Position numbers and translations under genes: made by a program. Source: an uncultured Lachnospiraceae bacterium (GTDB lineage Bacteria; Bacillota; Clostridia; Lachnospirales; Lachnospiraceae). Taken from it: 54,950 nt of DNA. How positions within the stretch are numbered: position 1 is the first letter of the stretch; the number at the start of each line of letters is the position of its first letter. The stretch covers positions 1 to 54,950 of the forward strand of contig UQDA01000017.1 of assembly GCA_900539715.1 (NCBI GenBank), in the 5' to 3' direction. Under the pieces are notes generated by a model. That model saw only the letters and a program-made list of their open reading frames with translations. It was not told the origin of the DNA and did no database searches. Below, piece by piece: positions 1 to 8,552 of this stretch.

Positions 1-1
1 A

Positions 2-1405
2 AAGAATGCCCCGTGCATTATTTTTATTGATGAGATAGACGCAATCGGCAGGAGCCGTGATTCCAAGTACGGCGGAGGAAATGAAGAGCGGGAGCAGACG
101 TTGAACCAGCTCCTTTCCGAGATGGATGGCTTTGATACGTCGAAGGGTATTCTTGTGCTGGGGGCGACCAACAGACCGGAGATACTGGATAAGGCGCTTT
201 TGCGCCCGGGACGGTTTGACCGCCGTATCATCGTGGATAAGCCGGATTTAAAGGGACGTGTCGAGATTTTGAAGGTACACGCCAAAGACGTAAAGATGGA
301 CGAAACGGTGGACTTTGATGCGATCGCACTGGCAACGAGCGGCGCAGTCGGTTCCGATCTTGCAAATATGATAAACGAGGCGGCTATCAATGCAGTCAAG
401 CAGGGACGCGAATATGTGTGTCAGAAGGATTTGTTTGAGGCGGTAGAGCAGGTGCTGGTCGGCAAGGAGAAGAAAGACCGCATTATGAGTGCTCAGGAGC
501 GCCGTATCGTTTCCTATCATGAGGTAGGGCATGCGCTGATCGCGGCTCTTCAGAAAAATTCCGAGCCGGTTCAGAAGATTACGATAGTACCCCGGACGAT
601 GGGAGCGCTTGGCTATGTGATGCATGTTCCGGAGGAAGAGAAATTCCTGAATACCGAAGCGGAGATACACGATATGCTTGTCGGCTATCTGGGCGGACGT
701 GCGGCGGAAGAAATCGTATTTGATACGGTGACGACCGGCGCGGCAAACGATATTGAGCAGGCGACGGGGCTTGCCAGATCGATGGTAACACGTTTTGGTA
801 TGAGTAAGAAATTTGGCCTGATAGGGCTGGAATCGGTAGAAAGCCAGTATCTGGATGGCAGATCGGTGCTGAACTGTTCGGACATCACGGCTTCTGAGAT
901 AGATCAGGAAGTGATGCGTATCTTAAAAGAATGTTATCAGGAGGCGCTGGAACTGCTTTCTTCCAATCGGGATGTCATGGATAAGCTGGCGGCGCATCTG
1001 ATAGAAAAGGAGACGATAACCGGCAAGGAGTTCATGCGGATATATCGGGAGATAAAAGGACTGCCTCAGGAAGAGGAAACCAAGACGGAACAGGCTTCTG
1101 CGAATACAGAAGAAGTCGGGAGTGCAGGGACAGAGCAGTCATCGGAACCAAAGCCCTGGGAGGAATTTTCCAGGCAGCAGGCGCAGCGGGAAGACGTTTT
1201 TTTTGGCAGGAATGATGAACGGACGGTGATCAGCAACAGCCGCAGTCCCGAAGAGAAGCCTGTAGTATCTGAGAATACAGGGGAAGCGGATAAGACTGAT
1301 AAAGGTGAAAGACCGTGGATGCCGCCGTCACCAGGGCCGGAAGCTCAGGGGACGCCGGGAAAGTTTTCCGGGGCAGTCTGGCAGGACAAAGATAAAAAAG
1401 ACTGA
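2..1405 (+). CDS. ftsH: ATP-dependent zinc metalloprotease FtsH, 5' end cut by the window
   Basis: Membrane-anchored AAA+ protease that extracts and degrades membrane and regulatory proteins. The reading frame is open from base 2 and begins inside the AAA domain at the Walker B motif (IIFIDEID), so the N-terminal membrane segments and Walker A lie upstream of the window. The second region of homology (ATNRPEILDKALLRPGRFDR) follows. The M41 zinc site HEVGH is at 518-532 and the third ligand Asp is in the TTGAANDIEQA segment. After the peptidase domain comes a charged, Pro/Glu-rich tail of about 110 residues, longer than the usual FtsH tail and probably disordered. The gene ends 20 bases before a strong intrinsic terminator. 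Identity is clear; only the start is missing. Confidence 0.96.
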   Translation, partial: KNAPCIIFIDEIDAIGRSRDSKYGGGNEEREQTLNQLLSEMDGFDTSKGILVLGATNRPEILDKALLRPGRFDRRIIVDKPDLKGRVEILKVHAKDVKMDETVDFDAIALATSGAVGSDLANMINEAAINAVKQGREYVCQKDLFEAVEQVLVGKEKKDRIMSAQERRIVSYHEVGHALIAALQKNSEPVQKITIVPRTMGALGYVMHVPEEEKFLNTEAEIHDMLVGYLGGRAAEEIVFDTVTTGAANDIEQATGLARSMVTRFGMSKKFGLIGLESVESQYLDGRSVLNCSDITASEIDQEVMRILKECYQEALELLSSNRDVMDKLAAHLIEKETITGKEFMRIYREIKGLPQEEETKTEQASANTEEVGSAGTEQSSEPKPWEEFSRQQAQREDVFFGRNDERTVISNSRSPEEKPVVSENTGEADKTDKGERPWMPPSPGPEAQGTPGKFSGAVWQDKDKKD

Positions 1406-1424
1406 TAAGCATCGAATGGTCGGA

Positions 1425-1468
1425 TGCCGGGCTGCGGAAGGCGTAAAGCGCCGCAGACCGGCATTTTT
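1425..1468 (+). terminator. Intrinsic terminator after ftsH
   Basis: Two 13-base arms (1425-1437 TGCCGGGCTGCGG and 1451-1463 CCGCAGACCGGCA) pair with one mismatch around a 13-base loop and are followed by TTTTT. It separates ftsH from uvrC. Confidence 0.85.
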
Positions 1469-1532
1469 CTATGATTATGTCGCTGATGCCGCCTGCCGCA
1501 GGCAGGATGCGTTTTGATTCGATAGGAAGGAG
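1464..1532 (+). repeat. Degenerate copy of the terminator-tail element
   Basis: Directly after the ftsH terminator T-run the sequence reads CTATGATTATGTCGC, resembling the end of the right arm plus the GATTATGCGC tail of the dispersed element described at 10833-10965. At 1516-1527 ATTCGATAGGAA matches its left arm and merges into the GGAAGGAGG ribosome binding site of uvrC. The order is scrambled and the match is partial, so membership is an inference. Confidence 0.45.
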
Positions 1533-1537
1533 GTTAC

Positions 1538-3406
1538 ATGTTTTGCATTGAAGAGGAATTAAAAAAACTGCCCGAAAAGCCGGGTGTATACATCATGCAC
1601 GACGCGCAGGACAACATCATTTATGTGGGAAAGGCGGTACGCCTCCGCAGCCGGGTACGCTCGTATTTCAGGGAAAAGATAAATCGGGGACCACAGATAG
1701 ACAAGATGGTGACGCAGATAGCACGTTTTGAATATATTGTGACGGATTCTGAGCTGGAAGCGCTCGTCCTGGAAAATAACCTTATCAAGGAGCATAATCC
1801 AAAGTACAATACGCTGTTAAAGGATGACAAGACGTATCCGTATATCAAGGTAACGGTAGGGGAGGAATATCCGAGGGTGCTTTTTTCGCGCCTGATGAAA
1901 AAAGACAAATCCCGTTATTTCGGGCCGTTCACATCGGCAGCGGCGGTAAAGGATACGATAGAGCTTTTGAATAAGCTGTTCAAGCTGCGTACCTGTAATC
2001 GGGTATTGCCCCGTGACTGCGGTCTGGAAAGACCTTGTTTAAATTACCACATCGGGCAGTGTACCGCTCCATGCCAGGATTATGTGAGTCGGAAAGAATA
2101 TCGTAAAAATGTGGATAAGGCCCTGGAATTTCTAAACGGGAATTATTCAATGATACTGGACGAGCTTCAGAAAAAAATGGAGGCAGCGGCGGAGGAACTT
2201 GAATTTGAAGAGGCTGCAAAGTGGCGAGATCTGTTGAACAGCGTGAAACAGGTTTCCCAAAAGCAGAAGATCACCGACAGCGACGGAGAGGACAAGGATA
2301 TTATTGCGCTGGATAAGGACGGCGGTGATGCGGTCGTGCAGGTATTTTTTGTCAGGGGAGGAAAGCTTATCGGTAGGGAGCATTTTTATATGACTCATGT
2401 GGAGGACTCGGACAAATCCCAGATACTTCTTGATTTTGTAAAACAGTTTTATGCCGGAACCCCTTTTGTTCCCCGGGAGCTCATGCTTCAGAAGGAGATA
2501 GAAGATATCCCCGTTCTGGAGGAATGGCTGACGAAGCGGCGGGGGGCGAGGGTTTACATCCGTGTGCCGAAAAAGGGGCAGAAGGAAAAGCTCGTAGAGC
2601 TGGCAGAGAAAAATGCCCGTATGGTGCTGGAAAAAGACCGGGAGCGGATAGCGAGGGAGGAAGCGCGTACAGTCGGGGCGGTGCGTCAGCTTGCACAGCT
2701 TCTTGATCTGCCGGTACTTGAGAGGATGGAGGCGTTTGATATTTCCAATATCAGCGGTTTTGAAAATGTGGGCTCAATGGTCGTTTATGAAAAAGGAAAG
2801 CCCAAGCGTAGCGACTATCGTAAATTCCGTATCAAAACAGTCGCGGGACCGGATGATTATGCCTGCATGCGCGAGGTGCTGACACGGAGGTTTGAGCATG
2901 GATTAAACGAGGCAAAGGAACTGGAGGCAAAGCAGTTTTCGGCAGACTATGGGAAATTTGCGCGTTTTCCGGACCTTTTGCTGATGGACGGCGGCAGGGG
3001 GCAGGTCAATATTGCACAGCAGGTGCTGGAGGAGCTTCATTTGAATATCCCGGTCTGCGGTATGGTCAAGGATGATAACCACCGGACGAGAGGATTGTAT
3101 TTTCATAATGAGGAGCTGCCGATAGACAGAAACAGCGAAGCGTTTAAGCTCATCACGAGGGTGCAGGATGAGGCACACCGTTTTGCCATCGAGTATCATC
3201 GTTCTCTTCGCAGCAAGGATCAGGTAAAGAGCGTGCTGGACGGCATCCCGGGCGTGGGGCCGGCGCGCAGGAAGGCGCTGATGAAGAGCTTTCCGTCTAT
3301 TTATGAGGTCAGGGAGGCAACGGCAGAACAGATAAGCCTGCAGGCGGATATACCGATGCATGTGGCGGAAGAAATTTATGAATTTTTCCACAAACGGGAA
3401 GAGTGA
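1538..3406 (+). CDS. uvrC: Excinuclease ABC subunit C
   Basis: Makes the dual incision in nucleotide excision repair together with UvrA and UvrB. The 622-residue product has the full family layout. An N-terminal GIY-YIG nuclease comes first (PGVYIMHDAQDNIIYVGKA). A cysteine cluster follows near residues 150-180 (CGLERPCLNYHIGQCTAPC). The UVR/UvrB-binding helix pair is near 200-240. The RNase H-like C-terminal nuclease begins at EAFDISNISG and contains LLLMDGGRGQ. Tandem helix-hairpin-helix motifs (GIPGVGPARR) close the protein. Start ATG 1538 follows AAGGAGG with normal spacing. It stands between the ftsH terminator and the hprK promoter, so it is probably transcribed alone or by read-through from ftsH. 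Confidence 0.97.
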   Translation: MFCIEEELKKLPEKPGVYIMHDAQDNIIYVGKAVRLRSRVRSYFREKINRGPQIDKMVTQIARFEYIVTDSELEALVLENNLIKEHNPKYNTLLKDDKTYPYIKVTVGEEYPRVLFSRLMKKDKSRYFGPFTSAAAVKDTIELLNKLFKLRTCNRVLPRDCGLERPCLNYHIGQCTAPCQDYVSRKEYRKNVDKALEFLNGNYSMILDELQKKMEAAAEELEFEEAAKWRDLLNSVKQVSQKQKITDSDGEDKDIIALDKDGGDAVVQVFFVRGGKLIGREHFYMTHVEDSDKSQILLDFVKQFYAGTPFVPRELMLQKEIEDIPVLEEWLTKRRGARVYIRVPKKGQKEKLVELAEKNARMVLEKDRERIAREEARTVGAVRQLAQLLDLPVLERMEAFDISNISGFENVGSMVVYEKGKPKRSDYRKFRIKTVAGPDDYACMREVLTRRFEHGLNEAKELEAKQFSADYGKFARFPDLLLMDGGRGQVNIAQQVLEELHLNIPVCGMVKDDNHRTRGLYFHNEELPIDRNSEAFKLITRVQDEAHRFAIEYHRSLRSKDQVKSVLDGIPGVGPARRKALMKSFPSIYEVREATAEQISLQADIPMHVAEEIYEFFHKREE

Positions 3407-3408
3407 GA

Positions 3409-3437
3409 TTGCCGTAGATGCGGAACTGTGGTAAAAT
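3409..3437 (+). promoter_or_regulatory. Predicted sigma-A promoter of the hprK operon
   Basis: TTGCCG at 3409-3414 and TAAAAT at 3432-3437, spaced 17 bases, with an extended -10 TG at 3429-3430. It starts three bases after the uvrC stop. Confidence 0.7.
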
Positions 3438-3477
3438 AAATAGAAGTATTGCGTGCTAACAGAGAAGGAGAAGGGTT

Positions 3478-4419
3478 ATGGCAAGCATCAGTTTAACAAA
3501 GATCATTGAAAAAATGAAGCTGGAAAATCTGACGCCGGAAATTGACGTCAGAGGCATTCGGATCACGCAGCCGGACATCAATCGTCCTGCGCTGCAGATG
3601 ACGGGATATTTTGAGCATTTCGAGGCAACCCGCCTGCAGATCATTGGGTTTGTAGAATATTCGTATATTGGCGGATTGAATGCGGAGGAGGAGCGGGATG
3701 TTCTGGAAAAGCTGCTGGCTTATCCGATTCCGTGCATTATTTTCTGCAGAGACTTAAGGCCGGACGACCTGTTCCGTAAAATCGCGATTGAAAAGGGCGT
3801 TCCGCTTTTGATGACAAAGCATGCGACAAGTGCTTTTACTGCAGAGCTGATCCGCTGGCTCAATGTTAAGCTTGCACCGTGTATTTCGGTGCATGGCGTA
3901 CTGGTGGATGTATATGGTGAGGGCGTACTGATCACAGGTGAGAGCGGTATCGGAAAATCTGAGGCGGCGCTGGAGCTGATCAAGAGAGGACACCGTCTTG
4001 TAACAGATGATGTGGTGGAAATCCGTAAGGTCAGCGAGGATACGCTTGTGGGAACGGCTCCTGATATTACAAAGCATTTTATTGAACTGCGCGGTATCGG
4101 TATCGTGGATGTGAAAGCGCTGTTTGGTGCATCCAGCGTTCGTGAGACGCAGAATATTGACCTTGTCATCAAGCTGGAAGAGTGGGACAGGGATAAGGAG
4201 TACGACCGTCTGGGGCTGGAAGAGGAATTTACGGAATATCTTGGCAACAAGGTAGTCTGCCACAGCATTCCGATCCGTCCGGGACGGAATCTGGCAATTA
4301 TTTGCGAGACGGCGGCAGTCAACCACAGACAGAAAAAGATGGGTTACAATGCGGCGCAGGAACTGTATATGAGAGTACAGAATTCCCTTACGCGCAAGCG
4401 GGATGAAGAGGACGAATAA
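3478..4419 (+). CDS. hprK: HPr kinase/phosphorylase
   Basis: Bifunctional enzyme that phosphorylates or dephosphorylates Ser46 of HPr/Crh in response to glycolytic intermediates, the central sensor of carbon catabolite repression in Bacillota. It has 313 residues, normal for the family. The N-terminal half ends in the conserved segment containing MTKHATSAF. The C-terminal kinase half has a P-loop (GESGIGKSEAALELI), the following LVTDDVVEI strand, and the K3/signature region near LEEWDRDKEYDRLG. Its predicted promoter lies just upstream. The ROK glucokinase starts 15 bases after its stop, and the probable partner, a Ser46-only HPr-like protein, is encoded four genes downstream in the same direction. 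Confidence 0.97.
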   Translation: MASISLTKIIEKMKLENLTPEIDVRGIRITQPDINRPALQMTGYFEHFEATRLQIIGFVEYSYIGGLNAEEERDVLEKLLAYPIPCIIFCRDLRPDDLFRKIAIEKGVPLLMTKHATSAFTAELIRWLNVKLAPCISVHGVLVDVYGEGVLITGESGIGKSEAALELIKRGHRLVTDDVVEIRKVSEDTLVGTAPDITKHFIELRGIGIVDVKALFGASSVRETQNIDLVIKLEEWDRDKEYDRLGLEEEFTEYLGNKVVCHSIPIRPGRNLAIICETAAVNHRQKKMGYNAAQELYMRVQNSLTRKRDEEDE

Positions 4420-4434
4420 ACGGAGGAATTAAGA

Positions 4435-5373
4435 ATGGGCAAATATTGTTTTGGCGTAGACGTGGGCGGAACCACAGTCAAGCTTGGATTATTTAATACA
4501 GACGGAGATCTTCTGGAAAAATGGGAGATTCCCACGGTAACTGAAAATGGCGGTGCTAAAATCCTTCCCGATGTGGCAAACAGCATTTTGAAAAAAATGG
4601 ATGAGCGGGAGATGGAGCGCGACGAGGTGGAAGGCGTTGGTATCGGAGCACCCGGTCCCATTGATTCCGAGGGTACGGTATACGGCGCGGTAAATCTGGG
4701 CTGGGGAACATTCAGCATCAAGAAAGAAATGCAGTCTCTTTTAAATATGCCTGTTGAAGCAGGGAATGACGCAAACGTTGCAGCGCTTGGAGAGATGTGG
4801 CAGGGTGGTGCAAAGGGATATAAGAACGTGATTTTGGCTACTCTTGGAACCGGCGTAGGCGGCGGTATCATCGTAAACGGAAAGATTTTGTCCGGAGCGA
4901 CAGGTTCCGGTGGTGAGATCGGACATATGCATGTGAATGATGAAGAGACGATTCCATGCAATTGCGGTAACTGCGGTTGTCTGGAGCAGTATGTTTCTGC
5001 AACGGGTATTGTTCGTCTGGCAAAAGAGAAGCTGGCAGATGAAAGCAGGACAAGCAGTCTGCGTGCAACGGAAGTGAGCGCAAAGGACGTTTGGGATGCG
5101 GTAAAAGCAGGCGATGGTCTCGCAACGGAGGTAGCGGAGGACTTTGGCTGGTATCTGGGAAAGGCGCTGGCGCAGATGGCGAGCGTTTCCAACCCTGAGA
5201 TATTCGTAGTAGGCGGCGGCGTTTCAAAGGCAGGGACAGTTCTTTTGGATTATATTCAGAAATATTACCGTCAGTATGCGTTCCAGGGCTGCAGGGGTGC
5301 GCTGTTCACACTTGCAAAGCTGGGCAATGACGCGGGCATTTACGGCGCTGCAAAGATGGTGCTGAGCGAATAA
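4435..5373 (+). CDS. ROK-family glucokinase
   Basis: Cytoplasmic sugar kinase, most likely converting glucose to glucose 6-phosphate with ATP. The 312 residues show the phosphate-binding motif DVGGTTVKLGLF at the N-terminus, GAPGPID, the catalytic-region GNDANVAALGE, GTGVGGGIIVNG, and the ROK zinc site (GHMHVNDE followed by CNCGNCGCLEQY). There is no DNA-binding N-terminal domain, so it is a kinase rather than a ROK repressor. It is in the hprK operon with a 15-base gap, which supports a link to sugar sensing. Hexose specificity cannot be read from sequence alone. Confidence 0.9.
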   Translation: MGKYCFGVDVGGTTVKLGLFNTDGDLLEKWEIPTVTENGGAKILPDVANSILKKMDEREMERDEVEGVGIGAPGPIDSEGTVYGAVNLGWGTFSIKKEMQSLLNMPVEAGNDANVAALGEMWQGGAKGYKNVILATLGTGVGGGIIVNGKILSGATGSGGEIGHMHVNDEETIPCNCGNCGCLEQYVSATGIVRLAKEKLADESRTSSLRATEVSAKDVWDAVKAGDGLATEVAEDFGWYLGKALAQMASVSNPEIFVVGGGVSKAGTVLLDYIQKYYRQYAFQGCRGALFTLAKLGNDAGIYGAAKMVLSE

Positions 5374-5407
5374 AATCGTATCTACAAGAGTATTTATATG
5401 TCATAAA

Positions 5408-5438
5408 CCTGCCTCTTTCCGCATAGGATAGAGGCAGG
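5408..5438 (+). other. Hairpin between glucokinase gene and murB
   Basis: Perfect 8-base arms CCTGCCTC (5408-5415) and GAGGCAGG (5431-5438) around a 15-base loop. There is only a weak T-rich tract (ATTTTG) after it, so it may be an attenuator or processing hairpin rather than a full terminator. Confidence 0.5.
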
Positions 5439-5466
5439 GGAACATTTTGACCTCAGCATAGAAGGG

Positions 5467-6378
5467 TTGGAAAGACGATTGAAGCAAAGACTGGAATCCA
5501 TTCTGCCGAAAGAGCAGATATTGACGCAGGAACCGATGAGCAGGCATACCACTTTTCGGGTGGGAGGGCCTGCCGAATATTTTCTGACGGCGAATACGGC
5601 GGAACAATTAAGAAGCGTATTGGCGTGCCTTCGGGAAGAGGGGATGCCGTATTTTCTGTTGGGAAACGGGAGTAATCTGCTCGTTGGCGACAGAGGGTAC
5701 CGGGGCGCTGTAGTGCGTCTCGGAGGTATTTTTGAAACAGTGAGCATACAGGATGAGACGATACGGGCAGGAGCCGGAGCAAGTCTTGCGGTGACGGCGC
5801 GGCGCGCGATGGAGAACGGGCTTTGCGGCATGGAATTTGCATCCGGCATACCCGGGACACTGGGCGGCGCAGTCAGGATGAACGCGGGAGCATACGGCGG
5901 CGAGATGTCTATGCTCGTAGCATCTGCGGATGTGATGGATGAAAATGGAAACGTCCGTACATTGAGAAGGGAAGAGATGCAGTTTGGTTATCGCACGAGC
6001 GTGATCAAAAACAGCCGGTATACGGTGCTTGGCGCAGAGCTGATCCTTGAGAGAGGCGAGAGGGAAGAGATAGCGGCGCAGATGCAGAGACTCGCGCAGC
6101 AGCGCCGTGAAAAGCAGCCGCTGGAATTTCCGAGCGCGGGGAGTACGTTCAAAAGACCGGAAGGTCATTTTGCGGGAAAGCTTATCATGGACGCGGGGCT
6201 CCGGGGCTGTTTTCGGGGAGGCGCGCAGGTATCCGAAAAGCACTGCGGCTTTATTGTGAACAAAGGAGACGCGACCGCGGCAGATATTGCAGGGCTGATC
6301 CGTGAGGTGGCGGAAAAGGTACAAGAAAAATTCGGAGTCATTCTCGAACCGGAAGTGATTTTTCTGGGAGATTTTTAA
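5467..6378 (+). CDS. murB: UDP-N-acetylenolpyruvoylglucosamine reductase
   Basis: FAD enzyme that reduces UDP-GlcNAc-enolpyruvate to UDP-MurNAc in peptidoglycan synthesis. About 303 residues, of the shorter MurB type. Visible motifs are the FAD-binding RVGGPAEYF and GNGSNLLVGD, the GIPGTLGGAVRMNAGAYGGEM block, the catalytic Ser region SAGSTFKRP, and the C-terminal PEVIFLG with the active-site Glu. There is no ATG at the start. TTG 5467 directly abuts GAAGGG, and TTG 5479 (4 bases after GGAAAG, 12 after GAAGGG) is an equally good or better choice. rapZ begins two bases after the stop. Confidence 0.95.
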   Translation: MERRLKQRLESILPKEQILTQEPMSRHTTFRVGGPAEYFLTANTAEQLRSVLACLREEGMPYFLLGNGSNLLVGDRGYRGAVVRLGGIFETVSIQDETIRAGAGASLAVTARRAMENGLCGMEFASGIPGTLGGAVRMNAGAYGGEMSMLVASADVMDENGNVRTLRREEMQFGYRTSVIKNSRYTVLGAELILERGEREEIAAQMQRLAQQRREKQPLEFPSAGSTFKRPEGHFAGKLIMDAGLRGCFRGGAQVSEKHCGFIVNKGDATAADIAGLIREVAEKVQEKFGVILEPEVIFLGDF

Positions 6379-6380
6379 AG

Positions 6381-7241
6381 ATGAGATTTGTGATGGTGAC
6401 CGGCATGAGCGGAGGCGGTAAGAGCACCGCAATGCGTTTGCTGGAGGATATGGGATATTACTGCGTGGACAATCTGCCGGTGCTTCTGATCGACAAATTT
6501 GTGGAGCTTTTGTCCACGTCGAATACGGAGATTACGAAGGTGGCTCTGGGTGTGGATGTGCGAACGGACCAGTCATTTGCACAGACGGAACGGGTATTGA
6601 GGACCCTGAGGCAAAACGGAATGGTGTTCGAGGTACTTTTTATGGATGCCTCTGATGCTGTTTTGGTAAAACGCTATAAGGAGAGCCGGAGGATGCATCC
6701 GCTTTGTACGGCGGAGTGTCCGAGGATAGAAGACGGGATCACAAAGGAGCGGGAGATTTTAAAGCAGGTCAAAAAAGACGCGGATTATATCATTGATACG
6801 TCAAAGCTTTTGACAAGGGCTCTGAAAGAGGAGCTGGACAGGATATTTGTTCGGAATGAGGAATATAACAGCCTGATGGTGAATATTCTTTCGTTTGGCT
6901 TTAAGCATGGAATACCGGCGGATGCCGACCTTGTTTTTGACGTGCGTTTTCTCCCGAATCCTTTCTATATAGATGAGCTGAAATATCTTACGGGGAACGA
7001 CCGGGGAGTTCAGGATTATGTGATGGGTTTTACGGAGGCGGAAACGTTTCTGGACAAGCTTCTGGATCTGCTGCAGTTTTTGATACCGAATTATATAAAA
7101 GAAGGAAAGTACCAGCTGGTTGTCGCAATCGGCTGTACAGGCGGCAGACACAGGAGCGTGACGCTTGCAAACGAGCTTTACAAAAGGCTGAAAAACCGCG
7201 GGGCTACATACGGGGTTTCTTTGGGCCACAGGGATATTTAG
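6381..7241 (+). CDS. rapZ: RapZ/YvcJ-family nucleotide-binding protein
   Basis: P-loop protein of the RapZ family. In Enterobacteria RapZ steers RNase E to the GlmZ sRNA; in Bacillota (YvcJ) it binds and hydrolyses nucleotides and its exact role is less clear. The 286-residue product has Walker A GMSGGGKST near the start, the DNLPVLLIDKF motif, a Walker B-like region with VLFMDASD, and the C-terminal domain with FDVRFLPNPFY and AIGCTGGRHRSV. It lies between murB (2-base gap) and whiA (1-base gap). The usual neighbour glmR/yvcK is absent here. Confidence 0.95.
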   Translation: MRFVMVTGMSGGGKSTAMRLLEDMGYYCVDNLPVLLIDKFVELLSTSNTEITKVALGVDVRTDQSFAQTERVLRTLRQNGMVFEVLFMDASDAVLVKRYKESRRMHPLCTAECPRIEDGITKEREILKQVKKDADYIIDTSKLLTRALKEELDRIFVRNEEYNSLMVNILSFGFKHGIPADADLVFDVRFLPNPFYIDELKYLTGNDRGVQDYVMGFTEAETFLDKLLDLLQFLIPNYIKEGKYQLVVAIGCTGGRHRSVTLANELYKRLKNRGATYGVSLGHRDI

Positions 7242-7242
7242 G

Positions 7243-8196
7243 ATGTCATTTTCATCAGGAGTAAAAGAGGAGCTGTGCCGCCATATCAGTCCGTCGCGGC
7301 ACTGTCAGCTTGCTGAGCTGGCGGCGATACTGCATTTTTGCGGGAGTATCGGAAGCGGAAAAGACGGAGCTTTTCTGCAAATTCATGCGGAAAATGCATT
7401 GGTTGTCAGAAAAAGCTTTACATTGCTGCAGAAAACATTTAATATAAGTACGGAAACGCAGGTATGCCAGGAAAGCCGGCAGGCGGGATACTTTTGCAAA
7501 GTTGACGATCAGGAGCTGGCAAAGAAGATTTTACAGGGAATCAAGTTTCTGGATGTGACCGGGCATGTGACAGATCCGGAAGCAGTGAGCGACGGTCTCC
7601 GCGGACCGGTGAGCAGGATGCTTATCAGGAATGCGTGCTGTCAGCGCGCGTTTTTGCGAGGTGCGTTTCTGGCGGCAGGGTCTATGAGCGACCCTGTAAA
7701 GGGATATCATCTGGAGATCGTATGCGGCAGGCAGACACTTGCGGAGCAGGTGCAGGAGATACTGCGGGATTTTGAGGTCGATGCCCGCATCGTACAGCGC
7801 AAAAAATATTTTGTGGTGTATGTGAAGGAAGGTTCGGGCATTTCTGATTTCCTGAACGTGACGGAGGCGCATGTGGCGCTGATGGAGTTTGAGAATTCAA
7901 GAGTCGTGCGCGAGGTGCGAAACAGTGTGAATCGTCGTGTCAACTGCGAGACAGCCAATATCACCAAGACGGTGAACGCGGCTGCCAGACAGTTGGAGGA
8001 TATCCTGTTATTACAGGAGAAATACGGATTTGAAAAGTTACCGGTGAGTTTACGCCAGATGGCAGAGGTACGTCTGGAGCATCCTGAGGCTCCGTTAAAG
8101 GAGCTGGGGAGGTATCTTGACCCTCCGGTCGGAAAATCCGGTGTAAACCATCGTTTACGGAAGCTATGTGAATTGGCGGATGCCATGAGGTCTTAA
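7243..8196 (+). CDS. whiA: DNA-binding protein WhiA
   Basis: Conserved Gram-positive protein related to LAGLIDADG homing endonucleases fused to a helix-turn-helix. It affects cell division and chromosome segregation in Bacillus and sporulation in Streptomyces. It has 317 residues. The N-terminal domain starts FSSGVKEEL, the LAGLIDADG-like core includes RGAFLAAGSMSDPVKGYHLEI, and the C-terminal HTH includes NRRVNCETANITKTVNAA and KSGVNHRLRKL. Its ATG is one base after the rapZ stop, and the HPr-like gene follows at 16 bases. Confidence 0.96.
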   Translation: MSFSSGVKEELCRHISPSRHCQLAELAAILHFCGSIGSGKDGAFLQIHAENALVVRKSFTLLQKTFNISTETQVCQESRQAGYFCKVDDQELAKKILQGIKFLDVTGHVTDPEAVSDGLRGPVSRMLIRNACCQRAFLRGAFLAAGSMSDPVKGYHLEIVCGRQTLAEQVQEILRDFEVDARIVQRKKYFVVYVKEGSGISDFLNVTEAHVALMEFENSRVVREVRNSVNRRVNCETANITKTVNAAARQLEDILLLQEKYGFEKLPVSLRQMAEVRLEHPEAPLKELGRYLDPPVGKSGVNHRLRKLCELADAMRS

Positions 8197-8212
8197 AGGA
8201 GAGGAGTTTATT

Positions 8213-8473
8213 ATGAAACAGAAGGATGTGGTTGTTAAGCTGGAGCAGGGTCTTGAGGCGCGTCCGGCAGCAATGCTCGTGCAGGTTGCGAGCAAGCACA
8301 ACAGCAGTGTTTATCTGGAGTCGGAAGGCCGCAAGGTAAACGCCAAGAGCATTATGGGAATGATGAGCCTTGCGCTTGCGCCCGGCGAGAGCGTGACAGT
8401 GATCGCGGATGGCAGCGATGAGGATGAAGCACTTGTAAATATGGAAAATTATCTTGCAGGCGCAGGTGCGTAA
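8213..8473 (+). CDS. Crh-like HPr protein (Glu15, Ser46), no phosphocarrier histidine
   Basis: 86-residue HPr fold. Residue 15, the PTS phosphocarrier His in true HPr, is Glu (GLEARPA, codon GAG), while the regulatory Ser46 and surrounding helix (NAKSIMGMMSLA) are intact. It therefore cannot carry the PEP-derived phosphate through His15 but should still be a substrate of HPr kinase and a corepressor candidate for CcpA, as Crh (Gln15) is in Bacillus. Crh also sits beside yvcJ and whiA in Bacillus. hprK is in the same operon. ATG 8213 follows AGGAGAGGAG. A strong terminator follows. Confidence 0.88.
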   Translation: MKQKDVVVKLEQGLEARPAAMLVQVASKHNSSVYLESEGRKVNAKSIMGMMSLALAPGESVTVIADGSDEDEALVNMENYLAGAGA

Positions 8474-8490
8474 AGATTATAAAAGATACG

Positions 8491-8528
8491 ACGGGGGGAT
8501 AGCTGGACAGGCATCCCCCTGTTTTTTA
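8491..8528 (+). terminator. Terminator of the hprK-crh operon
   Basis: Stem GGGGGAT (8494-8500) with ATCCCCC (8513-8519), extendable by three pairs including one G-T, loop of 12 bases, followed by a T-run at 8522-8527. Confidence 0.85.
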
Positions 8529-8545
8529 TTCGATATGAAAGGAGG
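8522..8545 (+). repeat. Left-arm remnant of the terminator-tail element
   Basis: The terminator T-run continues as ATTCGATATGAAAGGAGG, one base different from the element's ATTCGATAGGAAAG arm, and supplies the ribosome binding site of the next gene. Confidence 0.5.
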
Positions 8546-8552
8546 AATGGCG

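Noticed and set aside
8454..8552. Longer N-terminus for the lipid kinase
   Set aside because: It would cover the operon terminator; AAAGGAGG at 8538-8545 points to GTG 8553.
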